From NCBI RefSeq assembly GCF_030272615.1, contig NW_026728915.1:388501-452500 (forward strand): a DNA stretch of 64,000 bases. The letters run 5' to 3'. How positions within the stretch are numbered: position 1 is the first letter of the stretch; each line of letters begins with the position of its first letter. Source of the stretch: Cryptomeria japonica. Taxonomy: Eukaryota > Streptophyta > Pinopsida > Cupressales > Cupressaceae. The position numbers and the translations under genes are program-made. Shown piece by piece: positions 1 through 11,710 of the stretch. The notes beneath the pieces were generated by a model, which ran no database searches, was not told where the DNA came from, and saw only the letters and a program-made list of their open reading frames with translations.

Positions 1-1293
1 GTCTACAAATAACAATAATCTTCAAAACATGAGATGAAGCATGAGTCATGAACCATAGGAACACCTATGAAGCGAATCCTCGCATCAAGGCACAAATTTG
101 AACATCCGATGGGAAGTGGCACTACCGCCCGACCATGTAATTTCCAAAATGGAATCACCCCACCATGCTAGGAGATAGTTGAGGACCCTCAAACAAGCAT
201 AAGCATGACATGGACAACAAAACAAGACAACTCCATGATAACACAGTAAGACTCCACAAGAATCTAGGTGACTCAACTTCACAAACACAACTGAACTGAC
301 ATCACAAAACACAAGTGAACCAAATGAGAGTGTCATCACATAGCTTAAGATGGCTACCCTGGTACAGCCTCCATAGATCTTGGCTCACTATCTTGGTAAC
401 GTCTCTCGATCGTCCGACTTCAACTAAGTCTCATGCCGACCCTACCAGCCTTTCGTGAAGACAAGGTGGATTGTTTGCCATTCCAGGCCTTCTTGCAACA
501 TTATGAGCCCTGTAGTAGCACTCACCTATGTATGAGGTACAATTATCTTTATTAATATTATGATACTACCCACCTAATCAATTGATTAGATTACCAGTTA
601 TTATCTGACTTTCGTTGGGTCGTAATACCTACCACTTTGGGTGCAAACCCCAAGCGAAAGCCTCTCTCTCAAAGGACACTACACAAGCATGGTCACTCCT
701 CGAGAACCCTATGGCAAAGCAGATAGCCATAACACCACTATCAGAAACAAGTGGTCAAACAAGCACATACTGACACTTGACTAACCATAAGGCAAAGACA
801 CTACATGGTTAAGACAATGGAGCCAACATATATCACTTGGTCAAAGGTACCAATTACACCACCACAGGATGATTGAACCATAGACCAAAATAACACAATA
901 AACATTTACAAGGACAACTAAATACATCAAATCTGCACTCAGACAATCTTTGAAAATATCACCATCATAAAAACTTGCAACATCATTGATTGAAAATTAA
1001 ATAAAACACTCCTTTCCAGCAGTCACATCTAATCAATGTCCAAATCAAAATTCCAAATCTACCCATTTGAATCTCTAATTCATGCCTTAATTTTCATTGA
1101 TAAATTTATTAACCACATAATAAAAACCACTTGAAAATCACATTACATCACACAATACCACTTTAAACATTCCATTTATAGAATTTAAGTTCTAAACACA
1201 AACTGGTTTGGAGACTAGTGAGGGCTCAAACCTAAGTGGGGGTCAAACCAACCCTCAGTTGTGCTGTTGTCGGGATAATAGACACCACTTATC
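1..1293. other. Anonymous non-coding DNA
   Basis: No convincing reading frame on either strand; the longest is a composition-driven 84-codon frame. AT-rich, probably decayed repeat. I recognise no family. Confidence 0.5.
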
Positions 1294-1512
1294 GGTAATG
1301 CTACTACCACTGGTAACACTATCGCTACCAACCAGTAACACTACCACTACAAACTAGTAACACTGCCGCTACCAACCGGTAACACTACCACTTCCAATCG
1401 GTAACACTTACCACTTCAAACTGATAACACCTACCACTTCCAACTGGTAACACTTACCACTTCGAACCGATAACACTACCACTTCGAACTGGTAACATTG
1501 ACCACTTCCAAA
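1294..1512. repeat. Degenerate minisatellite, about 10 units of 18-23 bp
   Basis: Units begin GGTAACACT (variants AGTAAC, GATAAC) followed by ACCACTTCCAAC-like sequence, at about 1294, 1312, 1334, 1356, 1378, 1400, 1423, 1446, 1469 and 1491. Early units carry 'gctacc' where later ones carry 'acttcc' or 'acttcg', so the array holds two sub-variants. Confidence 0.85.
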
Positions 1513-3671
1513 ATTGCATTTCTAAAATTATTTCACAAGAATACACATACAGTGCCAATATCCAAAATTTCAAGGAAGAGTTTACCAGCAAGGTAAATGG
1601 TGAAATAGACACACTGGAAAGAATAGCTAGCCAAATCATGACATAATAGAAACAAGGATGCACCCAGCAAGTCCAATCTAAAATTCTTTCTTTCCAAAGA
1701 AGAGTTAAATCAAGAAATTGTTTGCTATGAACAAATTCCTTTCCTGAATGCAACCATATGCTTATAGCATCACACAATCAACTATATCAAGCAATCTTTC
1801 TTCTATTTCAACATTCCATAAAGAATCTAAAGGCAGAATACATAAAATTTCCATACACAGGAAGCAAACTGAAAATTTCAAAAACAAATTCAAAACAAGA
1901 AGGGAACCTCCAACCTTGGAGCAATTAGCAAGTAAAAGGGATGAAGAAACTCCAGTCTTGCAGCCAGGTCAAATTTCTAGCTCGTTCACGAATTTTTTGC
2001 AGAATTTTCTCTCCAAAAATCCTCTTCTTCTCCTACCATAAATGCCCAGGATGGATGCCCAAAAATATCTTTTAACCCAAGGTTCTAGATTAAAGTTTTT
2101 CATCCAATCAAATCTAAATATTTTAAAACTAAAAAGGCAATCAGATTTATTTCTTTCCCAAAAATAATAATTCTTTCCAATGATTAAATTAAAAAGGCCA
2201 AATGGAAAAATAAAAAGGAAAACTTTTTTTTTTTTTTATTACGTAAATACTTCCTTCAACATAAGCATTTAACCTTTTTAAATCGCTAGGCAATTTATTT
2301 ATTTCACAAAAATATCGAAATCATTAATTTAAATAAAACAATAATAAGAGAGAATATTAATTAAATGATTACGCCAATGCAAGATACCATCATCCATTTA
2401 AATTACCATTTAAATCAATGAAAACACTCAAAACTAAGACAGATCAAATGACAACTCTCAAATGACCAAACCAAGGCACCATGACACACATAACAGCCAG
2501 ACGGGGAAACACAACCAACTGACAACACTCACGCGAGTGTAACTGCAGTCAAGAAAGGGTACAACAACTATCTCCTCCACTCCCATCGGATACATAAGGC
2601 ATGTTCAGACCTAAAAAATGAGGTGGAGTCAATACCCCATACCTACTCAGTACTAGTACCTGCAATGTCCTGTACCAAAGAACCACACGTGCATATAGAC
2701 CAATATATATATATAGATATGGTAAACACACCGATGAAGGAGAATCGTGACATTCCCTGTCTCATCGGAGTGAGTGAAGGTAAATCATCCCCTCACATCC
2801 CAATACACTTGCAAACACGCAACATATAAATAACACATCGCAATATAAGGGAAAGGTGTCAGTCCATGATAATGATCCATAAAATAACATTAATGATAAG
2901 CACTGAAATACTGCATAAATCATACACCATAAATCCAGATAAAGCATGAAATAACATTGCATAAAATCCGAATCAAAATATAATAATGTTCCACATAACA
3001 GTCACTGAATTAACTCAAAACATACAAAAGAGGCTGATCGAAGAGGGGTACTACACATATTGAGATGTAAAAATGTTGCTAGTATAAATATTTTAATAAG
3101 ATAGCATATCTTTCATAACTCATCCATGTTTTTGTGTTAGGACTTTAATGCTTGGGATGTCTAATATAGATGTAAGTGTCAGAAATACTTGGTTGATCCT
3201 AGAAATTTATTAAAAGATTGTAATAAATTAATCAAAAAATATTTTGTAGAAATATTCTATATGATTGTAAATAGTCTATCTATTAATTATAAATTTTATC
3301 ATTATAATTATAAAAAATTTCAAATCTTGTAATGTACTAAAAAAATTCATAATACATTTCCGAACATTTGTGAAATCTAAAATTAAAAAAATAAATTATT
3401 TATTTCTATTTTGAACATAGAATCTCATTGTAAATTTAAGTCATTTATTGCTACTGCCAATAAAATCTATGTTTCCAACACTGATGTCAATAATATAAAC
3501 ATATCTCTTTGCAAATATAAATATAACTCAAGAGAAATTACATAATTTTGAAACATAAATACAGAACAATTGACTAATCAAGACTGTAATAAGCAAATGT
3601 CCAGCAAACTACTTTCAGATATAATTTATTCATATCGCTACCTGGACTCTCACAGGATTGCCGCCCTCTCT
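1513..3671. other. Anonymous non-coding DNA
   Basis: AT-rich. The open stretches at 1748-2041 and 2549-2962 lack any recognisable motif. A short (TA)n lies near 2703. A purine-rich run, gaagaggggta, at about 3038 resembles a polypurine tract, but I could not tie it to an LTR. Confidence 0.45.
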
Positions 3672-4013
3672 TCAAAATTTGTTTTTAATGAAATTTACAA
3701 TAGTTATACATAACAAATTACGCAGACCATCGATTATGAGAAAATCAGCAACCTTAAGATTATGACAGACAGTTGCCCGATTTTTATCAGCAGTAATAAT
3801 ACTTTGAGCGAATTTTTTATCCCATAGCTTCATATCTTCTTCTGATATAGTGTTGGATTTTGCATGAGCATGGTATTTACAATACTCTAATACTTTCTCC
3901 AGCACTTCAGCAGGTTGGATGTAACCAGAAGGAAGAGTAAGCCTTAGAGGCTCCGTCCAGTTGTGTGTGTATTGGATACAGTTCTGTATGACCTCTGATT
4001 CCATTGCAACCAA
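3672..4013 (-). pseudogene. SKP1-like protein, main (3') part, split from its start
   Basis: Reads on the reverse strand from AMESEVIQNCIQ through a stretch like the SKP1 linker (AEVLEKVLEYCKYH; compare family 'ILAKVIEYCKRH') to DMKLWDKKF (family 'LKNWDAEF') and LKVADFLIIDGLRNLLC (family 'AANYLNIKSLLDLTC'). SKP1 joins F-box proteins to cullin in SCF ubiquitin ligases. The frame stops about 30 residues before the usual end, so the C-terminal F-box-binding helices are missing. The N-terminal part lies at 14936-15086, beyond an 11-kb transposon insertion. The open frame argues for recent coding history, but the split gene cannot be functional as it stands. Assignment is by motif resemblance. Confidence 0.7.
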
Positions 4014-4014
4014 T
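3935..4014. repeat. Left copy of an ~80-bp duplicated SKP1-like exon segment
   Basis: Matches 14936-15015 in direct orientation with about 5 differences over the first 78 bp. The two copies lie exactly at the outer ends of the 4015-14935 element. Confidence 0.85.
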
Positions 4015-4270
4015 TGTTAGTTTAAATTGAGCAGAGGAATAACATAAAACAATGAAAGAAAAATATAATTAAAGAATGAGACATGAGATACGATTTACAG
4101 TGGTTCGGCAAATTTGTCTACATCCACACTCAAAGTAGAGAATAACTTCGTTAATCAACTCTACAATGCATGGGCTGCACACAACCATTATATAATCATA
4201 ATCGGCTATGAAATGAATAGTTGTGAGAATGCGAATGGTCATGTGATAGTTGGGCTTCACATTCCCAACA
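4015..4270 (-). repeat. 3' LTR of the outer copia-type element
   Basis: On the reverse strand it starts TGTTGGGAATGTGAAGCCC directly after the purine-rich CATGGGGGAGAT and ends AATTTAAACTAACA. It contains a CCGAACCACTGTAAATCGTATCTC-like tract of the kind common in copia LTRs. About 256 bp. Confidence 0.7.
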
Positions 4271-4557
4271 ATCTCCCCCATGAAGTCCAACTAGTACAGC
4301 CATTCAGAACATCCCTGCTTCCATTGTCGAATTCATATTACAACCAGACCCAACGAAGATTTGAGCTTTGCAAAACTCTGTTCACAAACACTGGGAATAA
4401 GTCATCTCCAAAACAGATCCCAATCAAAAGCATCTTCTCTTATGCTTCCCTTCACACTGAACAAAGTATTGGAAAGATCATTAACTTGTTCGAAAATGAA
4501 CCCTCCATCCTGAAATAAATCATTAAGCATAAACATGCTATGATCATCTGTGCTCCC
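4271..4557 (-). other. 3' non-coding part of the outer element
   Basis: Between the last reading frame and the 3' LTR. The polypurine tract lies at about 4271-4283. A weak in-frame continuation follows the stop at 4558 but is interrupted again. Confidence 0.45.
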
Positions 4558-5153
4558 CTATGACAGAACATCCAAAAACCTGTCATTGTCAAAAACTTCA
4601 GAATAATTCCCTAGAGGCACCAACTCCACCAAATCATTGCACTGATTAAGTAACTCCTTAGATAGATAATGCAGCGAAAGATCAATAATGCTATCTGTAG
4701 CATATAATAACACCTTCACCGAATCATGCGTCCTGTATGCACCAGGCCTGCCACTATCAGCGCTTGCCTTATAAAAAACCATCGAAATGGTTGGAGCACC
4801 AAAACAACTAAAATGCATTATATGCAAAACGGTTACATTTTGAAAATCCCTATCAACACCATCCGTTACTATTTTCCTGCCCATGTCCACAACTATTCCT
4901 ACCAAGTAACACCGTGGTACCACAAGAAACGAGGCATCTGCACAGCCAATGGCCACATCAATGGAGTCTTAATTTTTCTCGTCATCTTGCTTTGCCTTGC
5001 ATTTGACGAACTGCAATGCTTCAAGATTGGCATAGGCCAATGCAACCTCCATTTCAATGGCCTTTAATTTGAAATCTCTCTTTGCAACATTTCCATATGT
5101 TAGGCTGTCCAGCTTACCCTCCTTCCTCTTTCCCTTGCTCTCGCTATTCATCT
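4558..5153 (-). pseudogene. Unidentified ORF in the outer element (3' half)
   Basis: One reverse frame runs from the nested insertion point through KAIEMEVALAYANLEAL to a TAA at 4969 and then on to 4558 (FGAPTISMVFYKASADSGRP, CNDLVELVPLGNYSEVF). Across the nested element the frame joins the open stretch at 12913-13060, which repeats FRGKM. About 200 residues with one internal stop; no family recognised. Possibly a captured host fragment like its neighbours. Confidence 0.4.
5149..5153. repeat. Target site duplication CATCT (left)
   Basis: Identical to CATCT at 12908-12912, directly outside the LTRs of the nested element. Confidence 0.92.
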
Positions 5154-6404
5154 TGTAAAGCGGAAAAAATCGAACCCTAGTTGTTCTCCCCTCCACAACT
5201 CCAAGGAGAGAGAAGGGAGAGTCACTAGGGTTGATGGTTTTCACTTAGGAGAGACTTTACATTCAAAAGAGGGGTTGAAACCCACAAGATCCAATCCCAC
5301 GCAATGCAAGATAGGATTCTATATGAGTTTCAAGGGTTAAGACATCAAGGATACCCTCTTTTGTAAAGAATGTAGATAGAAAGATTGAACTATGAATGCA
5401 TGTAGAAGCAAGAAAGATTCACTTATAAAAAGAGATAGGGATATGGGATGAAGCTGTGGACCTGGAATTAGTAGTAAAATGTCGAGACGGTGCTGTTATG
5501 CAAATTTGAGCAAAAGTTGATGGGACGATGGCGCCCGGCATGCACACGGTCCTCCGAAAAATCCGCAAAACGAAGGGGGATCTGTTCATCTCTGCACAAG
5601 GATTCCAGATCTTCAATTACAGCCGCGTACCTGCAGCCTACACACAAAAAAGAGAGGACGATTGGGGGGTTAGGGATGAGGGGTTTGCCTTTAGGTCAAA
5701 CCCCAGTTTTGGAATTAACCAAGAAATGAGAATGTTGTAAATGTAAATGTTTGTAATGTAAACAAGTACTGATACCTTGTTGTAAGAATGTTTGTATTCT
5801 TACATGCGAAGGTGTAATGTATGTAGTATGTTTTATGTTGTATGTGATCTCCTCTTCAATGGTTGAATCCGTGTCTTGAATGCAACACCTGGCCCTGAAT
5901 GGAGACTTATAATGCTCAATTGCTTGAAGGAATGCTTGAATGCTTGAATGTTTGAATATCGCTTCCACGTCTTGCTCACCTATCCTTCCCTCCCTTCTAG
6001 GAGAGGAAAAGTAGTTTATATACTTGTCAATTAGGGCTGATAGACTGATTTTCCTGACCTTAGGCCGACCAGGAAACATTGTTTTCCAATTTGCAAACTT
6101 AAAGACCCGATGCCCAAAAGAGACCGGGCCCAAAATAGGGCCAGGGACCAGGGCGTTGGGCGCAATGGTCCTGGGGGACCAGGGCACTGGGCACCCTAGT
6201 CCTAAAGGACTAGGGTGCTGGGCACCATGGTCCCACCTCCTGGGACAGCAGGGTGCAAGGAGGATCAGGCCAGGGTGCTGAAAAATGTAGTTTTTGATGT
6301 CATGAACAAGTTTTGGGGTCTCCATTCAAGTTCCGTGTTGCATCGCCATCGTGAAGACCCAAATGCAGTTGAAATTGCAAGTGTCACAATTTTAGGATGC
6401 TACA
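5154..6404 (-). repeat. LTR (3' LTR in element orientation), 1251 bp
   Basis: Matches 11711-12907 throughout. It is 54 bp longer because it has three copies of a ~30-bp GGGACCAGGGCGCTGGGCACC-type unit (6147-6233) where the other LTR has one. Short frames inside it are shadows. Confidence 0.92.
6191..6218. repeat. Perfect 12-bp stem palindrome in the 3' LTR only
   Basis: GCACCCTAGTCC, spacer TAAA, then GGACTAGGGTGC. It spans the junction of two tandem units and is absent from the other LTR. Confidence 0.9.
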
Positions 6405-7132
6405 TTTAGTCCCCACTTTAGCGGGAGTATAAGCGTACGCTCATACTTCCGGTAAAGTACAAGGAAACAACATTGAAAAACTTTCACCACGACAAGGAGG
6501 CAAGATACACTAAGCCCCCAGTGGACTAAGGATCTTACGACTTCGATTGACAAAGTAAAAGGGAAGATCACGAGAGAGAACCATGACTGTCAGTAGTAAG
6601 GTTCCCTCACTATGAGTCATGCAAGAAAGATATCAAAAATTTTCAAGGCAAAGATAAATTTGTCAAGAAATTTTCAAGTATCTTGAAAAGATATGAATGG
6701 GATGTATGCCCCCCTACGTTAAAGCGATCGCACATGCCTCACCGGAGGTGATTGCTTTAAGGTAGTGATACATATGGAGCATGTTATCACAAGGATTTAG
6801 CCCCCAAGTGTGAGATAAGCCCAAGGATAATAGACACAAAACACAAAGCACAAGGTGACTTTGCTTTCCTCGGGGTCAGTATGTTGTATGATAATTCATG
6901 TATATCATATGTATGTATGCATAATTATTCTTCATTCCCCAATCAAGGAAGGTCACCTAGAAGAAGGGAACACGTGTGTCTTTTGAGTCAACATGAGAGA
7001 GACCAAAAGAGATCTCAATGTTTTGCATCGTCCTCAAGTAGACAACACCAAGGACAACAAATAGAAGAATGAGAGTAACACATAGAAGAAGTAACAAAAG
7101 AGAGGAGGAGAGAATCTGCTATGCTAATGCAA
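6405..7132 (-). other. Non-coding 3' region of the gag-only element
   Basis: On the element strand it ends CGCTAAAGTGGGGACTAAA at the LTR, a plausible polypurine tract. No RT-, RNase H- or integrase-like stretch is found where pol would be expected. Confidence 0.7.
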
Positions 7133-10100
7133 CTAGTCTAGCACGTCATCTACCCCCCGATCTTGCTGATCAATATTTCGGGAAGGTAGGAAACACGCTA
7201 GAGGAGGAACATCCAACACAGCAAATGGAGCTATCACAAGATCCAAACAAGGGCTATGTTCATACCCCAAGCCGCGGTGTTCTTGTCTAGGAGCTAGGAT
7301 AAGTGCTTTAGAAAATTCGTTAGATAGATGGTTATCAACATCAACATATTCATATTCACTATCAGAAGAAAGAGGAGTAACATTTTCATCTATATCATCA
7401 TCCAGATTTATAAAAATAGGATCTTGCACAGGATCAAGACCATCATGCATCTTATGTTTAGGAGATTTTGGCTGAATTTTTGGCTGAGGAGAAAATGGAA
7501 TAATACTAGCTGAAGGTGTTTTTGGAGATTGCAAAGTTTGAGAAGCAATTGTCTGAGCTCTAAGACGACGTTTTCGTCAGCGTTCACGTGCAGAACGATT
7601 TTGTCTAGTCTTAGTAGGGAGTTGAGAAGATTGAGGAGGAGGAACGTTCTCATCCTTATCACTTGGGTGTTTAGGTTGTGGTCTCTTAGGTTGAACAATA
7701 AGAGAAGAGGAAGGTCTCTTCTCTCCATAAGAGGAAGGAGGAGGAACTGCTCCATATAAGAGAGGAATATTTGGTTTAGGAAGGAGACCAAGTCCATCAT
7801 GACAAGGAGGTATAGGTCTACTTTTAGGAAGTGTATTAGTCATAGGCATAGTCACATTCATAGGGATGGGTTGGGAATCTTCTTGAGGAAAGACATTAGT
7901 TTTATCTTTCAAAGGAAGAACTTCCTTCTCAAGAACGATAGGAATATCAAGTTTGGGTGTTCTAGGTTCACTTAGAAATAGGATCATATCTTTTTTCCAC
8001 TTTTGATAAGATTTGAAAAGATGATCACTCCGCCGTGGAAGAGATTGGAATTGTTTAGGCCAAAAATAATCAATAGGAACGCTAGAAGTTCTTTCAGCTG
8101 GTTTAAAGAGACTATGATTGATAGTAACAACTTCACCATTATGGGAAAATTTCAAACACTTATGAATAGGAGAAGCAATAGCTTTCATGGAAGATAACCA
8201 AGGATAGCCTAGCTTCACACGAAATTGTTCGGACGATGGAATAATAGCAAAGTCCACATCAAGGGATTTGTTATGGACCTCAATAGGTAATGTAATAGAA
8301 CCAATTGCAGGAGATGAAAATGCATCAAATAGTTTCACAACCACATTTGTTTCATCATAGATCACTTGATTCAATTGCAAAGTAAAAATAAATTCTTCAG
8401 TAATGAAATTAACCATACAAGAAGGATCAATAAGCACTCCACGGCAAGGTGTATTCTTGACTTTTGCAACTATATATAAAGGACCATCAGGTGCCCTGAT
8501 AGTTTCACTAGAATCAAAGGTGATGGAAGGTTCTTTAGGGATTTTCTACTGCACCACAAAGTTAATCACATTCGGAGTCATGGACACAAGATCATCAGGT
8601 GAGACAGAGGAATCAGTAGTATCAATCGCATTAGAGGTATGAGAAGGCAATGGATCAGTAAAAATATGAAGATTTTGGTTAGGAAGAGCTACAGATGTGT
8701 TGCCTTTATCATTCACACCTGAAACAGAGATAGTATTATTATCAATCAAATCTTGAATTTTACCCTTTAAAGCAAAACATTTTTCAGTATCATGCCCAGG
8801 TTGACGATGAAATTGACAAAAAGATTTGTTATCAAAATAGGGTGAATTAATCTTTGCAGGATCTATTTGCTTTATAGGAGGGAGGGTAAGCACATTTCAT
8901 TCCAATAACTTATTCATAATACTATGCAATGATTCATTCAAAGGAGTAAACTCTCTTTCTTTCTTGAAAAACTTAGAAATAGGAGGCACACCTGATGCTG
9001 CATTCACATTGTTATTGGTGATGTTTTCATTGAACTTAATGAACTCTCTATTCGGTTTAAACTTCCCAAATGGTTGTTGACTACTATCACCCTTATCACT
9101 CGGACCCATAGGATTTTCTTGTTCCATTTGACTCATAGTCAGTTGATAATTGTGAAGAGTTGCGCACAACTGTTGGAAAGAAGTAAACTCAGAAAATAGG
9201 AGTTTTTCTCTAATATCTTTTTGTAAATTAGAAATAAAGATTCTTTGAATATCATTGTCAGGCACTGGAAAAGAAATTTGAGCATACAAATGCTTATATC
9301 TACCAATGAAATCAGTCACTTTTTCTTTAACACCTTGTTTACAATGCATTAAATCAATCAAAGTAACTTTAGGACTTATATTGTTTTGAAATTGTTTAAT
9401 AAAAGCATTTGCAAGTTGTTCGAAAGAAGTAATAGAATAAGAAGGCAACGAGCAATACCATTGTAGGGCTTTATCTCTTAATGTTCTAGTAAACAGTTTT
9501 GCAAGCAACCTCTGGTCATAAGCAAAATCAGTGCATATTGTTTGAAAGGTCTTAACATGTGTTAGAGGATCACCCTTACCATTATAAAGCTCCAAATGCG
9601 GAATTTCAACATGTTTAGGGGGAATAGCTCGAACAATGTCAAGAGAAAGTGGGCTCGAAACATCAAATGTGGGCACACTAAACTTAGATTGATTCATAGA
9701 GGCAATTTGTTGTTGTAAAGAAGAGACAGTTTGTGCAAGATTGTTAATGGTCGCTTCAGTCGAAGAGTTCATATTAGACGTGTTAGATTGTGATGGAGGT
9801 GTTATGTTATTGAAAGAAGGTAGAGAGTAAGGTGGTGGGACACTATGATAGTTAGTCATAGGAGATGATTGGAAAGGAGGAACACTACAAAGAGGAATGG
9901 AATGGTTAAATGAATTGCCCCCTTGTGTCATGTTCATTTGTGGAGATATAATAGGAACACTCATTGAAGGAATGAATGAAGAAGTTGGATTGACTAAAGG
10001 AAGAGGGTTGATTGAAGAAGAAGGATTGCCCCCATGACTAGTGATCATAGGAGGAATGTCTTGTATTGAAGTAGTTATTATGTTTGATGTAAAAGTAGGT

Positions 10101-10552
10101 GTACTAGCAATAGGAGTTGTCAAAGGAATAGAATGATTAACTTGAGTAGGAGGTTGTGTATAACCTAAAGTTTCGGCACAACTCTTCATAGGAATCACAT
10201 TCGAATCCACAATGTGTGCAATACCATGCAAAATATCAATTCCATTCTTATCACTTTGAACTATACGTTTTAGACACTCAATTAATATAAGAGCTTCACT
10301 ATCAGGGTATTCTTGAGACATCCATTGTCGAAAATCATCAAATTGGTTATCCAATTTTGAAAGTTGTTCTATAGAAACCTCATGGAGAGCTTCTTCATCA
10401 TTAAGAGGATTAGAGGAATTACCCATGTCCTCGTTAAAAAGGCCATTCAAATTAGGTTCCATCTCCTCGGTAATTACACCTTGGAAAGACTTAATTCTAA
10501 GGCTTCGTCTAACGGGAATAGTGTAAGTAGGGCTTATTATTGTAAAACTCAT
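7133..10552 (-). pseudogene. gag: Ty3-gypsy gag with protease-like domain and Pro-rich tail
   Basis: A single frame runs from the ATG at 10552 to 7133, broken by TGA (8897), TAG (8546) and TGA (7577). About residues 1-290 are a low-complexity S/T/P/N-rich region. The retrotransposon gag core follows (LELYNGKGDPLTHVKTF, RDKALQWYCSLP, GRYKHLYAQISFPVPDN). After the first stop comes a zinc knuckle of form C-x2-H-x4-H-x4-C (CQFHRQPGHDTEKC). Next is a protease-like block in which VLIDPSCMVNFITEEF stands where families have D-T/S-G, so the catalytic triad looks degraded. The tail is proline- and charge-rich. All three stops are CGA- or CAG-type positions turned to TGA/TAG. Confidence 0.85.
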
Positions 10553-10604
10553 GCACTAAAGAGAGAGAGAAGATTTTGAATTTTAGAGGTAGCAAATTTC
10601 AATA

Positions 10605-11342
10605 AAATCAGCCAATCTCCTAGATTTAAGCTGTTAAATGCAATCAGGACAATCTCCCGAAATTTCAGAAAAAATGTCCGGGACCGTGGTGAACGGAGTG
10701 CACACGGTCCTCGCAACTTTTTTCAAAATTTTCAAGGATGAAAGTTATGATGATCTTAAAGCTAATCTGAAAAAATTGAGTGATTTTATGATCTATAGAT
10801 AGGCCAAATTAAAGTTGCAATCTCAAAATTGAACCCTACCAAGATTGTTGAAAAATGTAAAATTTGAATTTTGAAAAAGAGGGGGGAACTGAAATTTTGA
10901 ATTTTATGATTTTAGAGGGAATGCTGAAAGCAATGCAAGTGTTGAAATTTAAAAATTGACTCAATTTCACGCAAAATTCAATTTTGAAAGTGGAAATTTC
11001 AAAAGTCACAAATTGTAAAAATTTGAATAAAACACTAAAATTTTGAATGAATGCTAACACACTTTTCAGATTTAGGACTGTAAGAAACACAATTTTGATA
11101 TGAATTTCAATTTCAACAATTTTTGAATGATTAGAAGCCTCAATCCAAGCAATCGCTAGACCAACTTTGACTTTAATTTTGAAAGTGTTAAAATTGATAA
11201 AATCAGCCAAAATTCTGGATTTTAGCAGAAAAATATAGTAAGATCTAACTCCCGAAATTTCAGAAAAAATGTCGGGGACGAGGGCGCTCGGGGTGCACAC
11301 GGTCCTCGCAACTTTTTTCCAAATTTTCAGGGATGAAAGATA
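10605..11342 (-). repeat. Two direct copies of a ~140-bp leader segment (10605-10745 and 11198-11342)
   Basis: Both contain cccgaaatttcagaaaaaat, then GTGCACACGGTCCTCGCAAC and a shared tail. The first copy carries GGACCGTG and CACGGTCC as 8-bp inverted arms. A related GTGCACA/GGTCCT block is also in each LTR (near 5538 and 12096). Lies between primer site and gag. Confidence 0.75.
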
Positions 11343-11689
11343 TTTTGATTTTATTGTGGAATCCAAAGTTATAGCCGATTTGGAGGTGTTTTGATCAGTG
11401 AAATTATCAGTCAAAGGTTGAATCAAGAAGGTTTTAAAAATTAGGGTTTTGACATTGAACCACTTAATTTTCAGAATTAAAGCACAAATATGAATTGACA
11501 ATTTGCAATAGAAGGGTAGATCTGAAACAAGCATTAACAGTTAAATATTTCACAAGTTTAATTACTTAAAAAGAAAATTTTAGGGTTTTTATGCAATTAG
11601 CCTCTAAAATTTGCAAAAGATCAAACATGGAAATGTAATTAAGGAAGCAAAAATTTTAGATCTAACCATGAATAATCAGAATGAGGATG
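11343..11689 (-). other. Untranslated leader next to the primer site
   Basis: AT-rich, no convincing frame; the 232-codon frame at 10836-11534 is compositional. Confidence 0.5.
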
Positions 11690-11707
11690 TTCACGTCGGG
11701 TTCACCA
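11690..11707 (-). other. Primer binding site of the gag-only element
   Basis: Element strand TGGTGAACCCGACGTGAA, 3 nt inside the 5' LTR and starting TGG as expected for pairing with a tRNA CCA end. I did not assign the tRNA. Confidence 0.75.
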
Positions 11708-11710
11708 AAA

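Noticed and set aside
5419-6409. Several 60-209-codon frames in the 3' LTR, repeated in the other LTR
   Set aside because: They lie within LTR sequence, in several overlapping frames, and are not conserved as one frame between the two LTRs.
10836-11534. 232-codon reverse frame upstream of the gag-only element's gag
   Set aside because: Made of repeated Phe/Lys/Ile from AAATTT-rich leader; starts and ends inside the untranslated leader and covers a duplicated segment.
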